From Candidatus Poribacteria bacterium (GTDB lineage Bacteria > Poribacteria > WGA-4E > WGA-3G), in NCBI GenBank assembly GCA_028818995.1, contig JAPPMR010000782.1, positions 1-6,363 of the forward strand: DNA of 6,363 nucleotides. The letters are read 5' to 3'. The notes beneath the pieces are model-generated. The model worked only from the letters and a program-made list of their open reading frames with translations. It ran no database searches and was not told the DNA's origin. The position numbers and the translations under genes are program-made. This document shows, in pieces, positions 1 to 5,559 of the stretch (position 1 is the stretch's first letter; every line of letters starts with the position of its first letter).

Positions 1-592
1 CCTTAACATATTTTGACTTCGCCTCCAATCGGATTTTTGTCATGACATCGCCTATTTCTAAGCGATCGACGACATCCATACCTTGAATTACACCGCCGAA
101 GGTAGTGTAGTTGCCGTCAAGATGGGGTTGGGGTTTGAAGCAAATGTAAAATTGGCTTCCGGCTGAGTTCGGAACGTTTGCCCGAGCCATTGCCACCGTG
201 CCTCTGACGTGTGGACGTTGATTCGGATTTGTGTACTCGTCGACGATCTTCCAGCCAGGGCCACCTGTTCCGTCGCCTTTTGGACACCCGCCCTGAATGA
301 TATTCAAGCCGGACGCATCAACTTTTCTATGAAATGTTAAGCCGTCGTAAAACTTTTGGTTAATCAACTTAATGAAATTGTCGACTGCCACCGGGGCAGC
401 GTCGGGATAGAACTCAAGCACAAAAGTGCCTTTGTCGGTTGTGACGACCGCGGCCTGCTCTTCAGGCGTTAGCTGTTGCCCGAACGGGAGCGCGCAGCCG
501 ATTAAGGTTAGGGATAAAAGAAGAAATATTGGACTTTTATGTCGTAAGTTTTGGCTGGTGAGCTGCGCCAAAGGATAACGTGTCGCTTTCAT
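1..592 (-). CDS. Cyclophilin-type peptidyl-prolyl cis-trans isomerase, lipoprotein (3' end beyond window)
   Basis: I translated 197 residues from the ATG at 592-590; the frame stays open to the window edge, so only the extreme C-terminus is missing. The N-terminus has basic residues, a hydrophobic stretch (about 21-32) and a lipobox LIGC (residues 30-33), so Cys33 should be lipidated and the enzyme anchored outside the cytoplasmic membrane. Cyclophilin landmarks follow in order: FHR (87-89), IIQGG (98-102), GTGGPGW (108-114), MAR (135-137), NSAGSQFYI (142-150) and PHLDGNYTTFGG (156-167). The family isomerises X-Pro bonds and helps fold exported proteins. Arg89, Gln100 and Phe148 match the catalytic Arg55, Gln63 and Phe113 of human CypA. 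The Phe60 and Met61 positions appear to be Asn97 and Ile98, and the loop after FHR is about three residues longer. The family call is secure; the native substrate is unknown. Confidence 0.93.
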   Translation of the reverse strand, partial: MKATRYPLAQLTSQNLRHKSPIFLLLSLTLIGCALPFGQQLTPEEQAAVVTTDKGTFVLEFYPDAAPVAVDNFIKLINQKFYDGLTFHRKVDASGLNIIQGGCPKGDGTGGPGWKIVDEYTNPNQRPHVRGTVAMARANVPNSAGSQFYICFKPQPHLDGNYTTFGGVIQGMDVVDRLEIGDVMTKIRLEAKSKYVK

Positions 593-597
593 CTAAT

Positions 598-604
598 CTC
601 CTTT
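598..604 (-). promoter_or_regulatory. Ribosome binding site of the cyclophilin gene
   Basis: Read on the minus strand, AAAGGAG lies five bases before the ATG at 592-590. This fixes the start that includes the full lipoprotein signal peptide. Confidence 0.75.
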
Positions 605-614
605 GCTGTGCCAG

Positions 615-755
615 TTAGTCAGTTTTGAGGCGTGCCCAGACGGTCGTTAATTTGTCTTGTGCATCAACACGCAGCACAACAGGTTCTTCCATATCTCTGA
701 GCAACTCCTCCTTGGTTAAGGCGTAGTTATACATTACCAAATTCGGATCGCTCCT
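615..755 (-). pseudogene. C-terminal remnant of a LamG/concanavalin-like domain protein
   Basis: Between an in-frame TAA at 758-756 and the TAA at 617-615, the minus strand reads a short segment containing VMYNYALTKEELLRDME and ending KLTTVWARLKTD. The MYNYALTKEEL part resembles the last strand and helix of LamG/concanavalin-type domains (pattern: N-x-A-L-s-x-x-E-I/L). The ending resembles the tails of such proteins in Poribacteria. The jellyroll body is absent and the frame is closed just upstream, so this is best read as the 3' stub of a larger gene. The stub ends 22 bases before the cyclophilin ATG, so the two were probably once adjacent in one transcript. An ATG at 734-732 would give a 39-residue peptide, but the nearest AAAGGAG is too far upstream to serve it well. 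The call rests on pattern memory, not a search. Confidence 0.45.
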
Positions 756-1065
756 TTACGACTTTCCCATCTAATTAAAGGTGTAGAACAAAGTCTTGTG
801 CGTTACAAATCGTTGCGACGCTTATCAAAGTGAGGCAAAACAGCCCAAGATGGCATTTTGTTGCAAAATTCTGTCTCCTGAAATAGATGTTTATCTAAGT
901 AAGATTTCGTGTGGTTTTGGGACGGTTTACTATCTTGAAGGTTGATAGCAACGAACAATTGTTGGTTACTACATCTGTTGGCTTTGACAAAAAGATACAA
1001 ACACACTTTATAAATAATATAGCAAAAGTAAAAAAAAAAGTCAAATGAAATGTTTGGATGGAGTG
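756..1065. other. AT-rich intergenic stretch without a supported gene
   Basis: I see no recognisable coding region on either strand. A 67-codon minus-strand frame at 803-1006 starts with GTG, has no clear ribosome binding site and matches no family I know. The stretch ends in an AT-rich tract that includes a run of ten A (1030-1039) just before the IS982-type remnant. It may hold the promoter listed at 984-1014, and possibly a decayed end of the insertion element, although no terminal inverted repeat was recognised. Confidence 0.5.
984..1014 (+). promoter_or_regulatory. Possible sigma70-type promoter upstream of the IS982 remnant
   Basis: TTGACA (984-989) matches the -35 consensus. TATAAA (1009-1014) matches the -10 consensus at five of six positions, but the 19-base spacing is long. 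The whole area is AT-rich, so chance occurrence is realistic. If active, it would read into the decayed transposase. Confidence 0.3.
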
Positions 1066-1714
1066 TGTAAATGTTTTGTCAAAAGCTTAGATTGGAAGGG
1101 TAGAAGGTGGGAAGGATGGAAGTCTAAACAGATTGTCAGCATCAAAATTTCAGGATTGTCGTGTTGTTAGGCGGGTGCAGTCCTCTCGCTTGTATTCACA
1201 GTGTCTTGTTCGGTTTCGGTTTGATATTCGGACGTTCAAACACTTTTACGAAAGACCTGTTTGCGTCTATTGGCGTGCAGCGTTTCCGAATATGGTGAGT
1301 TATTCTCGGTTCGTTGAACTTAAGAAAGAGGCATTGATGCTTTTGACGCTTTATCTTCATGCCAACTTTGGTGAATGTAGCGGTATCTCCTTCGTGGATT
1401 CCGCACGTTTGCGGGTTTACGACAATAAGCGGATTCCATCGCATCGCGTCTTCGCAGCACATGCCGGACGCTCAAAGACTTCTATGGGATGGTTCTACGG
1501 TTCTAAACTCCACCTGATTATCAATGAGAAAGGCGATCTCTTAGGTGTTGAGGTGTCCCCGGGGAATACCGATGATCGTTGGTTTCCGTTATGGAAGTTG
1601 CCGTCTGATGGTCTGTTCGGCAACCTCTATGGTGATAAGGGTATATCTCCAAAGGAGGGTTTTCGTTTAAGTAATGATATAATGCCACTCAGAAGCAGTA
1701 GACATATAACCTAA
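1066..1714 (+). pseudogene. Decayed IS982-family transposase
   Basis: The main open frame (1133-1714, TTG start) carries clear IS982-family sequence: RTFKHFY (33-39), CVYWRAAFPNMVSYSRFVEL (44-63), GISFVDS (84-90), SMGWFYGSKLHLIINEKGDL (117-136) and LFGNLYGDKG (161-170). Asp89 and Asp168 fit the first two acidic residues of the DDE catalytic triad. The frame is damaged at both ends. Its first 30 or so residues do not resemble the family, and a trace of the expected N-terminus (CFVKSLDWK) sits in another frame at 1072-1098. After GDKG a residue usually present (GY-I) is missing, and from about position 1655 the sequence stops resembling the family. The C-terminal third with the catalytic Glu is absent. 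The frame from 1655 to the stop at 1712-1714 belongs to the inverted-repeat segment, not to the transposase. Intact members are roughly 270-300 residues, so this copy cannot be active. Confidence 0.85.
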
Positions 1715-1767
1715 GCGACTCGCGTTTAGAACATTATAAATCGAAAACCCTCTTCAGTTATATGTCT
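1655..1767. repeat. Interleaved inverted repeats (A-C-B-C'-A'-B')
   Basis: Two perfect 11-base inverted repeats overlap in a crossed order. GAGGGTTTTCG (1655-1665) pairs with CGAAAACCCTC (1742-1752), and AGACATATAAC (1700-1710) pairs with GTTATATGTCT (1757-1767). A third pair, TATAATG (1678-1684) with CATTATA (1732-1738), is nested inside the first and extends the same arm with a 12-base versus 3-base spacer. The first and third pairs form one long imperfect stem. The second pair crosses it, with one arm inside the loop and one outside, as in a pseudoknot. The segment begins where IS982 similarity is lost. It may be the inverted ends of a small non-autonomous element or a rearrangement scar. 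Confidence 0.7.
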
Positions 1768-1770
1768 TGC

Positions 1771-1860
1771 TTACGCCGATACTACCCGCGCGATAATCTC
1801 TTCATCAGGCAACCGATCTTCCGAGACAAGCAGTTCGTCGCTTGCACCGTATGGATATAA
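1771..1860 (-). pseudogene. Orphan C-terminal coding fragment, unknown family
   Basis: Read on the minus strand, 1860 to the TAA at 1773-1771 gives an open segment containing YPYGASDELLVSEDRLP and ending DEEIIARVVSA. The acidic, amphipathic composition looks like real protein sequence, unlike the AT-rich DNA just upstream (1861-1900), where the frame becomes KKSK-type low-complexity and meets a TAA at 1893-1891. I read it as the tail of a gene cut off near 1860 by the event that brought in the IS5 fragment. I do not recognise the family. The opposite strand also has a 32-codon frame here (ATG at 1762-1764), which looks less protein-like. Confidence 0.35.
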
Positions 1861-1904
1861 TTTGCTTTTTTTATAATTATTGTGTATAATTTACTACGTA
1901 GTGT

Positions 1905-2177
1905 TTACATTTTCTTAGCGGTTATGAGTAGAGCTGCGAAATAGACGAAACCGAGATACCTAATACCTAACTTATCGTAGCGTGTCGCAACGCGTCGATA
2001 CTGTTTCAACCGATGAAAGAACCGTTCAATGATGTTTCTGCGTTTATAGAGTTCCTCGTCATAAGGACGCGGATCAGTGCGACTGTCCCGGGGCGGGATC
2101 ACAGCCGCACCACCCCCAGAGATGATCTCCTCTCTAAACGCATCCGAGTCGTAGGCCTTATCGCCTATCACATACTT
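1905..2177 (-). pseudogene. IS5-family transposase, C-terminal half only
   Basis: The minus-strand frame reads KYVIGDKAYDSDAFREE, then AVIPPRDSRTDPRPYDEELY, then KRRNIIERFFHRLKQYRRVA, and ends at the TAA at 1907-1905. This is the C-terminal half of an IS5-family (IS427-like) DDE transposase. The Asp in IGDKAYDSD is the second catalytic residue, and the Glu of NIIERFFHRLK, 45 residues later, is the third. The N-terminal half with the first Asp is missing. Upstream of about 2177 the frame continues as non-transposase sequence to a TGA, so the 5' side was lost by truncation. An 88-residue frame from the GTG at 2171-2169 exists, but it is a by-product of the truncation. The element opposes the IS982 remnant and cannot encode active transposase. 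Confidence 0.85.
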
Positions 2178-2195
2178 ATAGCAATACCCTATAAG
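2175..2195. repeat. Small perfect hairpin at the truncated edge of the IS5 fragment
   Basis: CTTATAG (2175-2181) and CTATAAG (2189-2195) form a 7-base inverted repeat with a 7-base loop. It sits exactly where IS5 transposase similarity ends, so it may mark a break point. A repeat of this size could also occur by chance. Confidence 0.35.
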
Positions 2196-2387
2196 GAGGT
2201 AGATATAACCGCAAAAAGTTATTCGATTGCCTCAAAGGTCGTGCGGACGAGACTGTATGATGCTGAAGTTCGATTCGTCGTCATCCGGAGTCGCCCGAAA
2301 GTCTCAAAACCGTAATTGTCCAAACTTTAGTAAAGCCAAAAGGGAGAGTGTTTAGGTCCCCGTCTAAAGATAGGGTTTCCACACAGA
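2196..2387. other. Leader region upstream of the modular protease gene
   Basis: No gene is supported here. The plus-strand frame running to 2315 is the antisense shadow of the IS5 fragment. The region must hold the promoter of the 2388 gene unless transcription enters from the scar zone, but I could not identify a convincing -35/-10 pair. AAGGAGGT (2193-2200) looks like a ribosome binding site but has no start codon close behind it. Confidence 0.4.
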
Positions 2388-5258
2388 ATGAGAGTGATGA
2401 AAACAATATCTGTCTATCTTCTTGTGTTTTTGACTTTCGTTACATTTGTATTCTTGCCGAATAGTTTTGCTCAGGAGGAGACACCTGAGTATGTGGTACG
2501 AACAGTCTATTTTGTTCCAAATGATCTCCTTCCTGATCCTAATATGGAAAAAAATCTTGACATATTAATGAAAAGGGTCCAAAAGTTTTACGCAGATGAA
2601 ATGGAACGTCACGGTTTTGGAAGAAAAACCTTTAGGCTTGAAACTGATGAGGCAGGAGAGGTCGTTGTTCACCGTGTGATTGGTCAGTTTGATACATCAC
2701 ACTATTATTTCGGTGCCCATGCAGCAATTGAGTCTGAAATCAATGAACATTTCGGCGATATGCTCAAGAATGTCTATATCACAACGGTCGCCACAGAAAA
2801 CGGTCTGGATTGTCATGGTATAGGTTCTGGTGCAGCCACTCATTGGGATATTCACGAGGGATATGCCTACACGCTCCATAAAGGTGCCACTCATAATGGT
2901 GCTTGTGGTCCAGTTCGTGATTTTTTAAGCGTTACAATCCACGAAGTGGGTCATACATTTTCATTGCCTCATGATTTTAGGACAGCAGGTGTCATGTCGT
3001 ATGGATATAAGGATATGCCGTTGTCGTTGTCTAAGTGTGCAGCTGAATGGTTGGATGCTCATCGATACTTCAATGAAAATCCAAGTAAAAATAAAGATAA
3101 CATGACAAGAATAAAAGCGTTACCAATGCTTGCATATCCACCTAATGCGGTTATTCTGCGATTTGAGTTAAGCGACCCGGATGGGTTGCATCAAGCAAGG
3201 ATAATTGGGTACAGAAAAAATTACACCAACAACGCTGGTCAAAGCTTAATTGCTTGTAAACCTTTAAGTGGGACAACTGCCACTGTTGAATTTATCACCA
3301 GCGAATTAGGTGTAGGTGATTGGGGCAGGTTTGAACTTATGATTATGGACAAACACGGCAACTATACATGGGATCCTTTTCCTTTTGAAGAGGGTGATAT
3401 TCAAAACAGCCAAGTTGCTGATAAAAGTCAGGTAGATATTAACGGTGATGGCATTGTTAATGCGGATGACAGAATTCCTGCGGATATAATAAAAATTTCT
3501 GGAGATAATCAACAGGGTCTACCCAACACTTGGCTACCTGAACCCTTTGTTGTAGAAGTTGTGGATGCCGATGGTAAACCGGTCATAGGTACAGAAGTCA
3601 TCTTTCGTGTAACGCAGTATCCAATTGAGGGTCGTCCCTTAGTATCATTGCGTAGCGATCATGGTTTGCTTTCTGATATAGAAGTTCGAACAGATGCTGA
3701 TGGGAGAGCTCGGAATTTTCTGTGGCTCGGATATCAAGTAGAGACCCTCGCCCCAGTGGTCCATGTAAGCGTTGCTGGCGTTTCAAAAACGATACGTTTT
3801 AATGCAATGGCTCGAGAAAAAATGCTCATGGCTCCTTCAGAATACCCGAATATATATTGGATAGACGCGATAGATAATCATCTTTATGGGCCCGAAGGAA
3901 GTGAATGGGTACATGCTATTCAAGTGCAAAGCATCGCTTATGATGGGTTAAATCGACAACTCTATTGGATAGAGGGGTTGTTAAGTATGGGAAATTACTG
4001 TGCAGCCATCAAGAGTACTTCACTGGATGATCTGTTTTCGCCGCATATAGAAGTCTCTACTTTCTTGAATATGCCGGTAAGCCTTGCCATCCACCCAAAT
4101 CATGGCAAACTCTATTGGACGAATAATCGTGGCGAAATTCAAACTTGCAACCTTGACGGTTCCGATATTGAAAGCCTGATAACTGGTCTTGATTCACCAA
4201 AAGAGATCACCGTAGACCCTGTTCACAGTAAACTCTACTGGACAGATGGACAGGAACGCATCTTATCTTCAGACCTGAATGGTAAAAACATCAAACTCTT
4301 TATCAAAAGTTTGCAGACTCTCGGCCATATCTCCGTATCCGGTGATTATCTCTATTGGACTGAGAAAATAAGTGAAAATGCGGGTATAATAAGGCGCGCA
4401 AATCTTAAACAACGTAATCTTCAATTATTACACAGTTTAGACAGCGTTCCAGTAGGCATTGCTGTTGACCTTCAAAGTGATAAGTTGTATTGGACTGATA
4501 CCCAAGGTCGCATACGTCGATCAAATCTTGAGGGTTCGCAGATTGAAGATGTTATCGTAGGATTAATGGAGCCGGATCAACTTTTGCTTGATATTCCTCT
4601 GGTTGTGGATGAAAGAGTTTCGGATATACCATGGCACATTGAATATTTTACTGGAGATGTCAACAACGACGGTGTTGTCAACATTCAGGATTTGGTGTTA
4701 GTTGCTTCAAATCTCGGACATTCAGGTCAAAATGTTGCAGATGTCAACGGAGACGGAGGTGTCAATATTCAGGACCTTGTCCTTGTTGCTGGGGTGTTAG
4801 GCACAGGTGCTGCCGCACCTTCATTGTATCTCCAACCACTTGATATGCTCACGGCAATGGATGTCGAGAAGTGGCTATCCGCAGCACAGCACTTGGATTT
4901 CACAGATGCAACCTCACTTAAAGGTATCTTGTTCTTACAACAACTTCTTGCAGTGTTGACTCCGCAAGAGACAGCACTTTTGCCAAATTATCCGAACCCG
5001 TTCAACCCAGAAACCTGGATCCCGTATCATCTTTCGGCTCCAGCAGAGGTGACGCTGAGCATCTATTCTGCGAATGGTGGGTTGGTGAGGCAGTTAGCCT
5101 TGGGGCATCAACCAGCAGGTATCTACGAGAGCAAGCCGCGTGCGGCGTATTGGGACGGCAGGAACAGCGTCGGTGAGAGCGTTGCAAGCGGTCTGTATTT
5201 CTATACATTGACGGCTGGCGATTTCGCTGCCACTGGTAAGATGCTGATCATGAAGTAG
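2388..5258 (+). CDS. Exported modular metzincin-like protein with YWTD propeller, dockerin repeat and C-terminal sorting-type tail
   Basis: This complete 956-residue gene encodes a secreted multidomain protein. A signal peptide (1-28) has a long hydrophobic core and probable cleavage at SFA|QEE. A metzincin-like domain (about 30-235) holds HEVGHTFSLPH (185-195) and the Met-turn candidate GVMSYGY (201-207), so a zinc site from His185, His189 and His195 with Glu186 as base is likely. The usual metzincin Gly is Ser192. Next come a beta-rich segment (240-340), a lone calcium loop DINGDGIVNADD (350-361) and a Big_1/Ig-like domain (about 370-475). Six YWTD-type LDL-receptor class B repeats follow, with YW at 490, 526, 576, 617, 656 and 701, as expected for one six-bladed propeller. 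A dockerin-type pair has loops at 757-768 and 785-796. The tail (865-956) begins LPNYPNPFNPETWIPYHLS and resembles FlgD-like Ig or type IX sorting domains. A second ATG at 2397 is an equally good start, giving MKTISVYLLV; neither start has a strong ribosome binding site. The substrate is unknown; surface protein processing or adhesion is inferred. Confidence 0.9.
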   Translation: MRVMKTISVYLLVFLTFVTFVFLPNSFAQEETPEYVVRTVYFVPNDLLPDPNMEKNLDILMKRVQKFYADEMERHGFGRKTFRLETDEAGEVVVHRVIGQFDTSHYYFGAHAAIESEINEHFGDMLKNVYITTVATENGLDCHGIGSGAATHWDIHEGYAYTLHKGATHNGACGPVRDFLSVTIHEVGHTFSLPHDFRTAGVMSYGYKDMPLSLSKCAAEWLDAHRYFNENPSKNKDNMTRIKALPMLAYPPNAVILRFELSDPDGLHQARIIGYRKNYTNNAGQSLIACKPLSGTTATVEFITSELGVGDWGRFELMIMDKHGNYTWDPFPFEEGDIQNSQVADKSQVDINGDGIVNADDRIPADIIKISGDNQQGLPNTWLPEPFVVEVVDADGKPVIGTEVIFRVTQYPIEGRPLVSLRSDHGLLSDIEVRTDADGRARNFLWLGYQVETLAPVVHVSVAGVSKTIRFNAMAREKMLMAPSEYPNIYWIDAIDNHLYGPEGSEWVHAIQVQSIAYDGLNRQLYWIEGLLSMGNYCAAIKSTSLDDLFSPHIEVSTFLNMPVSLAIHPNHGKLYWTNNRGEIQTCNLDGSDIESLITGLDSPKEITVDPVHSKLYWTDGQERILSSDLNGKNIKLFIKSLQTLGHISVSGDYLYWTEKISENAGIIRRANLKQRNLQLLHSLDSVPVGIAVDLQSDKLYWTDTQGRIRRSNLEGSQIEDVIVGLMEPDQLLLDIPLVVDERVSDIPWHIEYFTGDVNNDGVVNIQDLVLVASNLGHSGQNVADVNGDGGVNIQDLVLVAGVLGTGAAAPSLYLQPLDMLTAMDVEKWLSAAQHLDFTDATSLKGILFLQQLLAVLTPQETALLPNYPNPFNPETWIPYHLSAPAEVTLSIYSANGGLVRQLALGHQPAGIYESKPRAAYWDGRNSVGESVASGLYFYTLTAGDFAATGKMLIMK

Positions 5259-5287
5259 GTTCCATTTATCGGATACAATAGCATAGG

Positions 5288-5322
5288 GGCAGGAGGTACA
5301 TTTGTGCCTCCTGCCTTTTTTT
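5288..5322 (+). terminator. Strong intrinsic terminator of the modular protease gene
   Basis: GGCAGGAGG (5288-5296) pairs perfectly with CCTCCTGCC (5307-5315), and further T·G, A-T and C-G pairs can extend the stem toward the loop. Seven T follow directly (5316-5322). It lies 30 bases after the stop codon and separates this gene from the FGE-like gene. Confidence 0.92.
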
Positions 5323-5372
5323 GCGCGGTCAGTCGTTATAGTGGTCCCATAATTATCTTTACACCGCGGTAG

Positions 5373-5393
5373 GGTGCGGTTTGGAACCGCACC
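5373..5393. repeat. GC-rich palindromic hairpin, possibly a dispersed REP-like repeat
   Basis: GGTGCGGTT (5373-5381) and AACCGCACC (5385-5393) form a perfect 9-base stem with a 3-base loop. Outside it, GTCCC (5344-5348) and GGGAC (5394-5398) can pair as well. The nearby ACCGCGGT (5363-5370) is self-complementary and offers alternative pairing with the same arm. There is no T-run after it, so it is not an intrinsic terminator. The GC-rich block stands out in AT-rich surroundings, and its form resembles dispersed intergenic palindromes. Copy number cannot be judged from this window. Confidence 0.6.
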
Positions 5394-5489
5394 GGGACTG
5401 AAAAGAGAAAATCAAACATCTATGAAATCCAATAATTTATCTAAAACTAAATGGCCCTGAACATTTTAGGTGACACATTGGACGCGGAT

Positions 5490-5498
5490 TGGTATAAT
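5490..5498 (+). promoter_or_regulatory. Possible extended -10 promoter of the FGE-like gene
   Basis: TGGTATAAT is a perfect TATAAT box (5493-5498) with the TGn extension. No good -35 is seen at normal spacing, which extended -10 promoters can tolerate. It would start transcription about 55 bases before the ATG at 5560. Confidence 0.45.
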
Positions 5499-5559
5499 GA
5501 GAATAATAGATGTGAAAACGAGCGGTAATTTTGATAATATCCGAATAGGAAAGGAAATT

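Larger units (their letters stand above)
1066..2177. mobile_element. Cluster of insertion-sequence remnants (IS982 and IS5 families)
   Basis: Two broken transposase genes of unrelated families lie head-on: IS982-type on plus and IS5-type on minus. Between them are an inverted-repeat segment and an orphan C-terminus. I could not find matching terminal inverted repeats or target duplications for either element, so their outer boundaries are set by the recognisable coding parts only. The arrangement suggests successive insertions and deletions in a tolerant intergenic region. Confidence 0.6.

Noticed and set aside
803..1006. 67-codon minus-strand open frame
   Set aside because: It has a GTG start, no clear ribosome binding site and no recognisable motif, and lies in AT-rich intergenic DNA. 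Not supported as a gene, though not excluded.
1030..1039. Run of ten A, considered as a terminator tail or element end
   Set aside because: No hairpin stem is adjacent on either strand and no matching inverted repeat was found.
1856..1892. Direct repeat TATAATTT at 1856-1863 and 1885-1892, considered as a target duplication
   Set aside because: The tract is AT-rich and low in complexity, and the copies do not flank a recognisable element.
2013..2315. 100-codon plus-strand open frame
   Set aside because: Most of it is the antisense of the IS5-family transposase fragment, whose minus-strand reading gives clear family motifs.
1848..3010. 13-base direct match CGTATGGATATAA at 1848-1860 and 2998-3010
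   Set aside because: One copy lies inside the conserved Met-turn coding region of the protease gene. A match of this length is plausible by chance in a window of this size.
5422..5460. Twelve-codon plus-strand frame starting ATGAAATCC
   Set aside because: Too short, with only weak ribosome binding site context and no leader-peptide features such as codon runs or a following attenuator.
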